From: Lysobacterales bacterium UBA2790
GTDB taxonomy: Bacteria; Pseudomonadota; Gammaproteobacteria; Xanthomonadales; Xanthomonadaceae
Length of the DNA: 8,095 nucleotides
Reading direction: 5' to 3'
Assembly: GCA_002352135.1 (NCBI GenBank)
Contig: DEHW01000082.1
Location: 14,844 to 22,938, forward strand
Shown: positions 1 to 6,311 of the stretch, piece by piece
Layout of the letters: every line of letters begins with the position of its first letter
How positions within the stretch are numbered: position 1 is the first letter of the stretch
Program-made: the position numbers and the translations under genes
Notes under the pieces: generated by a model
Databases searched by the model: none
Told to the model about the DNA's origin: nothing
The model's input: only the letters and a program-made list of their open reading frames with translations

Positions 1-1848
1 TCTTTCCTGCTGATCAGTTTGCCCACGGTCGCGGTGGTCGCCGCACAGGTGTATTTGAATCCTGCCCATTTGTTGACTCGGTTGACCATCGCCGCAGCGT
101 TCATGGTTCTCTCTGGCGTCACCATCCATCAGGCGCAGGGCATGATCGAGATGCACTTCAGCATCTTCGTACTTCTTGCCGTGCTGCTGTACTACCGAGA
201 CTGGCGCCCACTGGTGTTCGGCGCCGCAGTCATCGCCGTGCATCACCTTTTGTTCGATTTTCTGCAGCGCAACGGCTGGCCGGTGTGGGTTTTCGCCAAA
301 GACACGGGTTTCATCGTCGTGGTCATCCACGCGTTGTTCGTGGTGGCAGAGACGGCGGTGCTGGTGGTGATGGCGCGTCAATTGGCGCGCGAGGTGTCGA
401 TTCTTGGCGCCGATCCCGACCAGTTGATCGCCGTGGCCAACGCGTTGGCACAGGGTGAGCGTGTCAATCAAGTCAATCTGAACTCCCTGCCTGCGGGGAG
501 CATTGGTCACGCCATTCATCGTACGGCGACGACGATGGACGCGACTTTGGGCGAGGTGCAAGCAGCACTAATCAAGCTCGAACGCGGCGAGCTGGACGGG
601 CATGTCAACGAAGACGGTCTGCAAGGGCGTTTCGCGCAGATGGCGCGCTCGGTCAATCATTCTCTGCAACAGCTGGATCGGGTGCTGTCAGCGGCGGTGC
701 ATTCGGCAACCCATCTTGCCAAAGGCCAACTGGGCCAGAAGGTCGATGTCGAGGCCTCGGGTCTGTTCGCGGAACTGCGCGATTCGGTCAATTCCATGCG
801 TCAGTCGGTGGAACACTTCAACGAAATTCAGGACGAAGCGCTGGAACACGCTGCAGAAGGCGACGTGAGCTATCGCATCGACACGGCGGGCTTGGATGGA
901 TTCCACCTGCTTCAGGTGGTGGCGATGAACTTCATGCTGCAGCATTTCGATACCGTGCTGACGGACACCCAGCGCTTTCTTGAAGCGGTGGCAGAGGGCA
1001 ATCTCGCCGTGCGCTATCCGACGGGTCAGTTGGGCCGGTTCGGCGAGTTGTCCGAGGTGGCCAATCGTGCGGTGCAGTCCATGAGTGGCCTGGTACAGCA
1101 GATTCAGACGGCGGCCGATGTGATCCGGCAGGCATCGACCGAAATCGCCTCCGGCAATGCGGACCTGTCAACGCGCACCGAGCAACAGGCGGCCGTACTG
1201 GAAGAAACCGCCAGCAGTATGGAAGAGCTCACCGCCACCGTGAGGCAGAACGGCGAGAACGCGCGTTCCGCCAATCAACTGGCGATTGGCGCGGCCGATG
1301 TCGCCGAACGCGGCGGCGAGGTCGTCAACAAAGTGGTGGCGACCATGCGTGATATCGATGAATCGTCGCGGCGCATTGTGGACATCATTTCCGTCATCGA
1401 TGGCATCGCCTTCCAGACCAATATCCTGGCGCTCAATGCTGCGGTGGAAGCCGCGCGTGCAGGTGAGCAAGGGCGCGGCTTTGCTGTCGTCGCCTCGGAG
1501 GTGCGGTCCTTGGCGCAACGCTCGGCCGATGCCGCGAAGGAAATCAAATCGCTGATCACTGACTCGGTCGGCAAGATCGGCAGCGGTGCCGCGCTGGTCA
1601 ACAGCGCGGGACAAACGATGACCGAGATTGTGCACTCGGTGAAGCGCGTGACTGACATCATTGGTGAGATTTCCTCGGCCTCTGCCGAGCAGACCGCCGG
1701 CATTGAACAGGTCAATTCGACCGTGACGCATCTGGATGAGACCACGCAGCAGAACGCCGCGATGGTCGAGGAGGCCTCGGCAGCAGCGCGCTCCATGCAG
1801 GAGCAGGCGCAGCAACTCAATCGGACCGTGACGCAGTTCCGCATTTAG
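1..1848 (+). CDS. Methyl-accepting chemotaxis protein with multi-spanning membrane sensor (MCP1; 5' end missing)
   Basis: Inner-membrane chemoreceptor that would control CheA through CheW. The frame is open from base 1 (TCT TTC CTG CTG...), so the TTG at 19 is probably internal and the true start lies upstream; 615 residues are visible. Residues 1 to about 125 form hydrophobic segments at roughly 1-18, 24-42, 52-64, 69-86 and 101-122, with no large periplasmic domain. Conserved-looking polar residues lie in or beside them: H43, E50, H52, YYRDW 64-68, H81-H82. Residues 130-350 hold five HAMP-like repeats with key glycines at 152, 196, 242, 287 and 333. The signalling domain spans about 370-615. 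Candidate methylation positions Q395, E402 and E409 are seven apart, and EE 590-591 is a distal pair. The hairpin tip begins [20 protein letters not shown] at 467. The protein ends TVTQFRI, without an NWETF-type CheR-binding tail. MCP identity is certain; the ligand is unknown. Confidence 0.95.
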   Translation, partial: SFLLISLPTVAVVAAQVYLNPAHLLTRLTIAAAFMVLSGVTIHQAQGMIEMHFSIFVLLAVLLYYRDWRPLVFGAAVIAVHHLLFDFLQRNGWPVWVFAKDTGFIVVVIHALFVVAETAVLVVMARQLAREVSILGADPDQLIAVANALAQGERVNQVNLNSLPAGSIGHAIHRTATTMDATLGEVQAALIKLERGELDGHVNEDGLQGRFAQMARSVNHSLQQLDRVLSAAVHSATHLAKGQLGQKVDVEASGLFAELRDSVNSMRQSVEHFNEIQDEALEHAAEGDVSYRIDTAGLDGFHLLQVVAMNFMLQHFDTVLTDTQRFLEAVAEGNLAVRYPTGQLGRFGELSEVANRAVQSMSGLVQQIQTAADVIRQASTEIASGNADLSTRTEQQAAVLEETASSMEELTATVRQNGENARSANQLAIGAADVAERGGEVVNKVVATMRDIDESSRRIVDIISVIDGIAFQTNILALNAAVEAARAGEQGRGFAVVASEVRSLAQRSADAAKEIKSLITDSVGKIGSGAALVNSAGQTMTEIVHSVKRVTDIIGEISSASAEQTAGIEQVNSTVTHLDETTQQNAAMVEEASAAARSMQEQAQQLNRTVTQFRI

Positions 1849-1906
1849 CGGTCGATTGCGAGACTCCTGGTCCGGAACGCGGCAGGAATGTCCAGCTTGC
1901 CAGCGT

Positions 1907-1932
1907 GAGGCTGTGCCTGATGGCATGACCTC
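1907..1932 (+). terminator. Imperfect stem-loop after MCP1, possible weak terminator or attenuator
   Basis: GAGG (1907-1910) pairs with CCTC (1929-1932). Inside, after one C-A mismatch and two G-T wobbles, TGCC pairs with GGCA around a TGAT loop. The hairpin lies 59 bases after the MCP1 stop. No T-tract follows, so Rho-independent termination is not supported; it may only be chance pairing in GC-rich DNA. Confidence 0.2.
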
Positions 1933-1981
1933 GACACCCTGCGCAGCAGAAGTGTTGGCCGCAGTTCAACCCTCAAGATCT

Positions 1982-1991
1982 GGCACGTGCC
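1982..1991. promoter_or_regulatory. 10-bp palindrome GGCACGTGCC upstream of the outer-membrane protein gene
   Basis: GGCACGTGCC is its own reverse complement and lies 47 bases upstream of the ATG at 2039. It could be half-sites for a dimeric regulator. It also overlaps TGGCACG (1981-1987), which matches the -24 box of sigma-54 promoters, but the -12 box at the right distance is CTGTA (1992-1996) instead of TTGCA. Function is not established. Confidence 0.2.
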
Positions 1992-2028
1992 CTGTAATGC
2001 AGCGCGGACTGCTCGCCTTTGCGGGCTT

Positions 2029-2036
2029 GGGAGGGG
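2029..2036 (+). promoter_or_regulatory. Ribosome binding site that fixes the start at 2039
   Basis: The run GGGAGGGG contains a full GGAGG core (2030-2034), four bases before ATG 2039. This is a slightly short spacing but the strongest Shine-Dalgarno match near any possible start of this gene. With the signal peptide beginning exactly there, it decides against the upstream ATG at 1856. Confidence 0.75.
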
Positions 2037-2038
2037 AC

Positions 2039-2812
2039 ATGAACAAGCAAGTTTTGCTGCACCTGACGACCTGCGCGGTCCTTTGTGCTTGCGCGATGAC
2101 GAATGTGGCGAACGCCGATCCGTTGGCCACCGACCGACCTGACTTTGTCGAATCAAGCAATACCGTCGGCGCAGGACGATGGCAGATCGAAATGGGTTTG
2201 GTGCGCGAGCGTGGCGCGGAGGGCGAGAGTACGTCCTGGCTGCTTCCTACCTTGCTGCGCGTCGGTTTGGGAGATTCCTGGGAACTGCGCTTCGAGAGCG
2301 ATACGTTTCAACGCGTTCGGCTTCCGGATGGCGAAACGTTTGACGGCCTGAACGATCTGGCGGTGGGTCTGAAGTACCACGTACAGGCGGAACCGCTGGG
2401 TGCATCGCTGGCGTGGTTGGTCCATGCCGACCTGGATAGCGGCAGCGCCGAGTTCCGTGGCACCGGCGTACGACCATCGCTGCGTCTGGTTGCCGAGTGG
2501 GTCTTGAACGACGACTGGTCCTTGGGCGTGATGCCCGGCGTGGTCCGCGATCACGATGGCGAAAGCCGCTACATCGCCTGGATCGCCTCTGCGGTCATCG
2601 GGCGCGCATTGAGTGATCACCATCGTGTGTTTGCCGAGATCCAGCTGCCACAGATCGCCGCGACGGAACACGGTGGCACACAGGCTGCATTCGATGTCGG
2701 TGGTGCTTGGTTACTGAGTGACGATCTGCAACTCGACACCGCCATCAGCCTTGGACTGAACGAGCGAACGCCCGATTGGGCGTGGACGCTGGGGCTGTCC
2801 ATCCGCTGGTAG
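2039..2812 (+). CDS. Outer-membrane beta-barrel protein, Phenol_MetA_deg-like 'transporter' family
   Basis: A 257-residue exported protein. Residues 1-26 are a Sec signal peptide: MNK start, hydrophobic core, and likely signal peptidase I cleavage after ANA, giving a mature protein starting DPLATDRP. The motif TDRPDFVESSNTVG, followed by G-R-W-Q-I-E, is the N-terminal hallmark I associate with the family annotated as 'transporter' or 'putative MetA-pathway of phenol degradation'. The rest alternates polar and hydrophobic residues in short amphipathic strands with Gly/Asp turns, and the chain ends LGLSIRW; a C-terminal aromatic residue is typical of Bam-inserted barrels. It would sit in the outer membrane as a small channel; the substrate is unknown, and the phenol label should not be taken literally. 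It lies 53 bases before the MCP2 start on the same strand, so co-transcription is plausible. The family call is from recognition; the export and barrel calls are firmer. Confidence 0.75.
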   Translation: MNKQVLLHLTTCAVLCACAMTNVANADPLATDRPDFVESSNTVGAGRWQIEMGLVRERGAEGESTSWLLPTLLRVGLGDSWELRFESDTFQRVRLPDGETFDGLNDLAVGLKYHVQAEPLGASLAWLVHADLDSGSAEFRGTGVRPSLRLVAEWVLNDDWSLGVMPGVVRDHDGESRYIAWIASAVIGRALSDHHRVFAEIQLPQIAATEHGGTQAAFDVGGAWLLSDDLQLDTAISLGLNERTPDWAWTLGLSIRW

Positions 2813-2865
2813 TCCACACGTCCGCCCCCCAACACTTTTCGGACAACATCGTGCGACTCCCCAGA

Positions 2866-3579
2866 ATGCTCTACCACGCGGTGATGCCGGCCGCGCGTTT
2901 GATGGATCGGCTGCGATTCACCAGCAAGCTGATCACCATTGGCCTGATCTTTGTGGCCGCTATTGCCGTGCTGACCCTGCAGCTCCTACCTCTGCTGCGT
3001 TTCAATATCGACTTTATCGACAAGGAGCGTCGAGGCTTGCTGGTGGCAGAGCCGTTGGGCCAGGCCATCAGCGCTGTCGCCGACTTGCGGGCCGGCGCCG
3101 GCTCCCAGGCGTCAGCCGCGTTCGAGCAGGCGTGGAAGCGGGTTGGCGAATGGCACCAGACGCATGCGGAGGATATGCCGCAAAGCGAGTCGATGCAGCG
3201 AATCGAGGCGCAGTGGAAGACACTGGGCAGTTCGCCGAGTGTCGAGGAGACCGACGCCTTCATGGTGGAGCTGATCACCTTGGGCGAGGCCGTGGCGGAC
3301 GCGTCCAACCTGACTCTGGACCCCGAGATCAATGCCTATGTGCTGATGGATGCGGTGTTCTTCAAACATCCTGGGGCGGCCAATCAACTGGCGCAATTAC
3401 GTGATCAGGGTGTTCGCCTGAACGTTGGCACTGCAACAGATACCGCCGTTTCGGAGCTCGGTCGCGCGGTAGGTATGTTGCAGGTGGCGAAAAACCTGCT
3501 GGATCGCGCAACCTGGTATCGAGCGCGTCATGCAGGCAAGGCCAGCGGTGGCTGCTGCACTGCAGGCCAAGTTCACTGA
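2866..3579 (+). CDS. MCP2 N-terminal fragment: TM1 and most of the periplasmic sensor
   Basis: 237 codons as read, of which about 215 are genuine. The ATG at 2866 is chosen because the protein then lines up with the N-terminus of MCP3: both have about ten residues, then A-x-RLMDRL (residues 11-16 here), then KL and TM1 from about 21. The Shine-Dalgarno is poor; GTG 2851 (GGAC at 2841-2844 before it) and ATG 2884 are alternatives. After TM1 the periplasmic part is predicted all-helical and contains [20 protein letters not shown] around residues 147-166. This L-D-P-x-x-x-x-Y-x-L-M motif recurs in helical sensor domains of many proteobacterial receptors and histidine kinases. By itself the fragment has no signalling domain and could not signal. 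Confidence 0.6.
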   Translation: MLYHAVMPAARLMDRLRFTSKLITIGLIFVAAIAVLTLQLLPLLRFNIDFIDKERRGLLVAEPLGQAISAVADLRAGAGSQASAAFEQAWKRVGEWHQTHAEDMPQSESMQRIEAQWKTLGSSPSVEETDAFMVELITLGEAVADASNLTLDPEINAYVLMDAVFFKHPGAANQLAQLRDQGVRLNVGTATDTAVSELGRAVGMLQVAKNLLDRATWYRARHAGKASGGCCTAGQVH

Positions 3580-5290
3580 CACCCAAGCTTCCCTGCAGGC
3601 ATTCACGCAGTTGGCCGATAGGTGGCTGAGTGGAGCGTCAGATGTCGACGCGACACAGTTTCGGACTGTTGGCGACGCTGCCGTACGTTCATTGCTCGAA
3701 TTGCGCAATGGCTCGATCATCGCCTTGGGCGAAGAGCTGGCCTTGCGACAAGGCGGTTACGAGCACAACAGAGTGATTGCGTTGGTCGCACTCGTGGCTT
3801 CGTCGCTGACCGCGCTGTACTTCTTCTTCGGCTTTGCACGCTCGCTGTCGGCGACCCTCAGAGGCTTGAGTCGTGCGGCGCAGGCGCTTGCCGCGGGAGA
3901 GTTTCCCCCACGCATTGATCTGCAGCCGCAAGATGAGCTGCAAGACATTGCCGACGAGCTTGATCGAGTTACCGGCGTGCTACGGCAGTTTGAAGAAGAG
4001 CAGCACGAGATGTTCGTGCAGCACCAGACTGGCGGCGTGAGTCATCGGATAAATGAGGCCCGCTTCAGCGGTGCCTATGCCGGCATTGCCAAGGGCGTGA
4101 ACGATTTGATCGCCTCGCACATTGCGGTGAAGCACCGCATCGTCGAGGTCGCTTCCGACTATGCGCGCGGCAACTTCACTGATGCCATGGACAGGCTGCC
4201 CGGCGAAGAAGCGTCGATTTCGTCCGCCATGGATGCCGTTCGCGACAGCCTTTCTCGATTGCGTAACGAGATCGTGCGCTTGGGGGATGCCGCGGCCGCA
4301 GGCGAGTTGCATGAACGCGGTGACGAGTCGGCTTTCGAATTCAGCTTCCGTGACATGGTCAGCGGACTGAATCGCCTGATGTCGGTGACCCAAGAGGGTG
4401 TGCAGAGCGTGTCCAGCGTCATGCAGGCCGTGGCCGCGGGCGATCTTCGCCAGCGCATGCAAGGCGAGTTCAAGGGCGCGTTCTCGAAACTGCAGGTGGC
4501 TGCCAATCAAAGCGTTGAACAGTTGTCGCAGATGGTGCGCCAGATCAACGAGACAGCGCAGAGCATCTACACGGCATCCAGCGAAATCGTCAGTGGCAAT
4601 GATGATCTCTCTCAACGCACCGAAGAGCAGGCGGCATCACTGGAACAGACGGCCAGCAGCATGGAGGAACTGACTGCTACCGTTCGTCTCAATGCCGACA
4701 ATGCGCGATTGGCCGACCAGCACTCGCAGGGCGCAGCCGAGTTGGCTGAGCGAGGCGCGGATGTCGTTTCTGGCGTCGTGCAAACCATGCATGAAATTGA
4801 AGCCTCGTCGCGCCGCATCGTCGACATCATTGGCGTGATTGATGGCATCGCCTTCCAGACCAATATCCTTGCCTTGAATGCGGCGGTCGAGGCCGCGCGG
4901 GCGGGCGATCAGGGCCGTGGTTTCGCGGTCGTCGCCTCTGAAGTGCGCTCGCTGGCCCAGCGTTCGGCCCAGGCCGCCAAGGAGATCAAAGGGCTGATCG
5001 ATGATTCGGTCAACAAGGTGCAAAGCGGCAGTGCCTTGGTCGATACGGCGGGCGGTACCATCAGTGACGTGCGAACGGCGGTGCGTCAGGCGGCCACTTT
5101 GATCGGTGAAATTTCTTCGGCCTCGGGCGAGCAACGCGCGGGCATCGAGCAGGTCAATGCCACGGTGACCCAGATGGATCAGGTCACGCAGCAGAATGCG
5201 GCGTTGGTTGAGGAGGCGACGGCAGCAGCGCGTTCCTTGGAAGAGCAAGCCGATCAGCTCGCGCGCATGGTGGCCGCATTCAAGTTGTAG
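3530..5290 (+). CDS. MCP2 C-terminal fragment: TM2, five HAMP-like repeats, signalling domain
   Basis: Up to 586 residues if started at ATG 3530; that start has no Shine-Dalgarno and sits mid-domain, so independent translation is doubtful. Fragment numbering: the last periplasmic helix runs to about 80, TM2 [20 protein letters not shown] is at 82-101, and key glycines of five HAMP-like units are at 123, 169, 214, 258 and 304. The signalling domain follows to the end, with heptad-spaced candidate methylation residues E366, Q373 and E380. The canonical hairpin tip starts [20 protein letters not shown] at 438, followed by [16 protein letters not shown]. The end is MVAAFKL with no pentapeptide tether for CheR or CheB. 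If made, it could insert through TM2 as a sensorless, possibly locked-output receptor. Confidence 0.65.
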   Translation: MQARPAVAAALQAKFTDTQASLQAFTQLADRWLSGASDVDATQFRTVGDAAVRSLLELRNGSIIALGEELALRQGGYEHNRVIALVALVASSLTALYFFFGFARSLSATLRGLSRAAQALAAGEFPPRIDLQPQDELQDIADELDRVTGVLRQFEEEQHEMFVQHQTGGVSHRINEARFSGAYAGIAKGVNDLIASHIAVKHRIVEVASDYARGNFTDAMDRLPGEEASISSAMDAVRDSLSRLRNEIVRLGDAAAAGELHERGDESAFEFSFRDMVSGLNRLMSVTQEGVQSVSSVMQAVAAGDLRQRMQGEFKGAFSKLQVAANQSVEQLSQMVRQINETAQSIYTASSEIVSGNDDLSQRTEEQAASLEQTASSMEELTATVRLNADNARLADQHSQGAAELAERGADVVSGVVQTMHEIEASSRRIVDIIGVIDGIAFQTNILALNAAVEAARAGDQGRGFAVVASEVRSLAQRSAQAAKEIKGLIDDSVNKVQSGSALVDTAGGTISDVRTAVRQAATLIGEISSASGEQRAGIEQVNATVTQMDQVTQQNAALVEEATAAARSLEEQADQLARMVAAFKL

Positions 5291-5357
5291 CCCATCGCCA
5301 AGCGATCCGTCATCTCCGCGAGCGCGTGACACCACGTGCTCGCCTCGCCATTGGCAT

Positions 5358-5438
5358 CGTCATACCCGCGAAACGGGGTATCCACGTACGTGCCCTACCC
5401 ACCAAAAGCCATGGACTCCCGCCATCGCGGGAGTGACG
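5358..5438. repeat. 81-bp palindromic unit, copy 1
   Basis: Runs from CGTCATACC to GAGTGACG. The left hairpin is weakened: the GCGGG arm of copy 2 reads CGGGG here, so only ATACCC/GGGTAT pair cleanly. The right hairpin ACTCCCGC-CATC-GCGGGAGT is perfect (8 bp). The ends of the unit are imperfect inverted repeats of each other. Confidence 0.75.
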
Positions 5439-5498
5439 AGCAACAGAGCGTCATCTGCCAGCGAGGGAGCAACGCAGGCCCGCCTTATCATTTGGACT

Positions 5499-5579
5499 CG
5501 TCATACCCGCGAAAGCGGGTATCCACGTACTTGCCTCGTCAACCAAGAGCCATGGACTCCCGCCATCGCGGGAGTGACG
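5499..5579. repeat. 81-bp palindromic unit, copy 2 (best preserved)
   Basis: Both hairpins are perfect: ATACCCGC-GAAA-GCGGGTAT with a GNRA-type tetraloop, and ACTCCCGC-CATC-GCGGGAGT. The 5' end CGTCATACCCGCG is an 11-of-13 inverted match to the 3' end CGCGGGAGTGACG, so the whole unit is also a larger imperfect palindrome. Confidence 0.75.
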
Positions 5580-5639
5580 AGCAACTGGGCGTCTTCTACC
5601 CGCACGGGAATGACGCAGGTCCGCCTTGCCATTGGGACT

Positions 5640-5720
5640 CGTCATACCTGCGAATGCGGGTATCCACGTACTTGCCTTGTCCACCAAGAGCCATGGACTC
5701 CCGCCTGCGCGGGAGTGACG
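5640..5720. repeat. 81-bp palindromic unit, copy 3
   Basis: The left hairpin reads ATACCTGC-GAAT-GCGGGTAT; its C-to-T change keeps a G-T wobble, so the stem survives. The right hairpin ACTCCCGC-CTGC-GCGGGAGT has a different loop but the same perfect 8-bp stem. Stem conservation with loop change suggests the fold matters. Confidence 0.75.
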
Positions 5721-5812
5721 AGCAAGAGTGGCGTCATCCACCTGCGCGGGAACTGGGATGCAACGCGGTCTAATGGGTACTCGGAAATCGGGCTCAACCT
5801 GCTACGGTCATC

Positions 5813-6139
5813 TCAAAGTTTGAAGTCGATCCGCCGCTTGACCCGGGTTTCCCCGTCGCTGCTGGGCTGGAACGTCCAGCCCTTCACGGCGCGCACAGCC
5901 TCGCGTTCGAACACGCGCGGCGGCTGCGCCTTCAACACGTTGACCGAACCGACTTTGCCATCGGCACCAATCACGAACTCGACCTCGACAAATCCCTCCA
6001 GCCCGCGGCGTGCGGCATCCGCAGGGTAGGACGGCGGGTCCTGTTTGACCGGAATGGGCGCACCGGCGATTGCGACGGAACCCATCCCCAGCATCAATAC
6101 ACCGGACACGGCGATGTTCAACAAGACGACTGCTTTCAT
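5813..6139 (-). CDS. Exported single-domain TonB C-terminal domain protein (energy transducer TonB family)
   Basis: A 108-residue protein on the opposite strand to the receptors. Residues 1-25 form a signal peptide or N-terminal anchor (MKAVVLLNIAVSGVLMLGMG, possible cleavage after VAIA). Residues 30-108 are a TonB C-terminal domain with the expected landmarks: P36-x-Y-P (36-39), A42, G46, G49-F-V-x-V-x-F, DG (60-61), V-x-V (66-68), F77, A81, A84-V-K-x-W-x-F-x-P (84-92), R103-x-I-D-F (103-106). In full TonB this domain contacts the TonB box of outer-membrane receptors. Here the proline-rich spacer that lets TonB cross the periplasm is absent, so it is unlikely to act as a normal TonB. Short proteins like this are common in Xanthomonadales; their role is unclear to me. 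The start at 6139 has a good Shine-Dalgarno. The same frame stays open upstream to 6877, but that is the shadow of MCP3. Confidence 0.85.
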   Translation of the reverse strand: MKAVVLLNIAVSGVLMLGMGSVAIAGAPIPVKQDPPSYPADAARRGLEGFVEVEFVIGADGKVGSVNVLKAQPPRVFEREAVRAVKGWTFQPSSDGETRVKRRIDFKL

Positions 6140-6145
6140 ACGTGA

Positions 6146-6153
6146 CCCCCTCT
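6146..6153 (-). promoter_or_regulatory. Ribosome binding site of the TonB-domain gene
   Basis: On the minus strand AGAGGGGG lies six bases before ATG 6139, at normal spacing. It fixes the start at the signal peptide and rules out the much longer open frame that continues upstream. Confidence 0.7.
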
Positions 6154-6188
6154 CTGTTTCGCGATGAGAGTGGCTTTGCAATGCCCGT

Positions 6189-6204
6189 ACCAGTGCGAAC
6201 TGGT
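6189..6204. promoter_or_regulatory. Perfect inverted repeat ACCAGT-GCGA-ACTGGT, candidate operator
   Basis: Two 6-bp arms with a 4-bp spacer (16 bp in all), 49 bp from the TonB-domain start and 107 bp from the MCP3 start. The symmetry and position suit a dimeric repressor or activator site controlling either gene. A 6-bp match can also arise by chance, and no known consensus was recognised. Confidence 0.3.
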
Positions 6205-6311
6205 GCACATCTTGGGATGGCCGTCGGGCACCAACGGCATGCGAATTGCAGCCTGCATACCGACGCTTTGTCGCAGGGCAAAGCGCATGGACCGAACGAA
6301 GAGACCGTCCC

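Larger units (their letters stand above)
1849..2038. other. Intergenic region upstream of the outer-membrane protein gene
   Basis: 190 bp between MCP1 and the beta-barrel gene. The frame of the downstream gene stays open back to an ATG at 1856, but that 61-residue extension is Cys- and Pro-rich, unlike a protein N-terminus, and would bury the signal peptide; I treat the stretch as non-coding. It holds an imperfect stem-loop (1907-1932), a 10-bp palindrome (1982-1991) and a strong ribosome binding site (2029-2036). I see no convincing sigma-70 or FliA promoter. Confidence 0.6.
2866..5290 (+). pseudogene. Methyl-accepting chemotaxis protein MCP2, interrupted by a frameshift
   Basis: The two overlapping fragments form one receptor of about 807 residues when a single base is skipped. 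The upstream frame ends at 3579 after a nonsense tail ([14 protein letters not shown]...), while the downstream frame is open only from 3473, because TAG at 3470-3472 closes it. Sense is continuous if frame changes near 3505-3520, for example ...[16 protein letters not shown].... Rebuilt order: short cytoplasmic N-terminus, TM1 (about 21-45), helical periplasmic domain (46-302), TM2 (303-324), five HAMP-like repeats, signalling hairpin. MCP3 in this window has the same layout unbroken, which supports one ancestral gene. The cause could be a real mutation or a base-calling error; raw sequence alone cannot separate these. Everything outside the shift looks under selection, with coding-like third positions and an intact hairpin tip, so damage is recent or artefactual. 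Confidence 0.8.
5308..5765. repeat. Tandem array with 141-bp period, about 3.2 copies, rich in palindromes
   Basis: The same landmarks recur at exact intervals. 'CGTCATaCC' begins at 5358, 5499 and 5640 (141 and 141). A second landmark 'CGTC(A/T)TC' begins at 5308, 5449, 5590 and 5732 (141, 141, 142). Each period holds an 81-bp core with two strong hairpins, and a 60-bp linker that can form a third, weaker one (best at 5589-5616: GCGTC...CCCGcaCGGG...GACGC). Copies diverge most in the linkers. The array fills the gap between two converging gene ends, MCP2 and the TonB-like gene, where its hairpins may act as two-way terminators or protect 3' ends. It resembles Xanthomonadales intergenic palindromic (REP/BIME-like) repeats. 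No transposase or direct-repeat spacer pattern of a CRISPR is present. Confidence 0.85.
6140..6311. promoter_or_regulatory. Divergent promoter region between the TonB-domain gene and MCP3
   Basis: 172 bp between two divergent start codons, so promoters for both genes are expected here. I could not find a convincing -35/-10 pair, nor a FliA (TAAAG...GCCGATAA) or sigma-54 match. It contains the inverted repeat at 6189-6204 and a GCATGC palindrome at 6238-6243. MCP3 has only a weak GAAGAGA ribosome-binding match before its ATG. Confidence 0.5.

Noticed and set aside
1168..1926. 252-aa minus-strand open frame opposite the MCP1 signalling domain
   Set aside because: Antisense shadow of a GC-rich gene under strong codon bias; no recognisable domain, and the plus-strand frame is unmistakably an MCP.
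1856..2038. 61-residue N-terminal extension of the outer-membrane protein
   Set aside because: It would place the signal peptide internally, has no Shine-Dalgarno at 1856 and does not look like a protein; the start at 2039 has GGAGG.
3485..3500. Programmed ribosomal frameshift at the A-run in MCP2
   Set aside because: The shift needed is +1, whereas GCG AAA AAC is not a known +1 site, and joining there gives a poor KTCW junction; a simple indel further downstream fits better.
3980..4615. 211-aa minus-strand open frame opposite MCP2
   Set aside because: His- and Arg-rich antisense translation of the HAMP-like relay with no start signal or known family features.
5308..5765. CRISPR array
   Set aside because: The period is 141 bp with the whole unit repeated, including the would-be spacers; repeats are palindromic modules, and no cas gene is present.
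5336..5773. 145-aa open frame across the repeat array
   Set aside because: Its sequence is the translated 141-bp repeat, it has no ribosome binding site, and parallel frames on both strands are open for the same reason.
6140..6311. FliA (sigma-28) promoter for MCP3
   Set aside because: No TAAAG-type -35 followed at about 15 bp by GCCGATAA-like sequence was found in the region.
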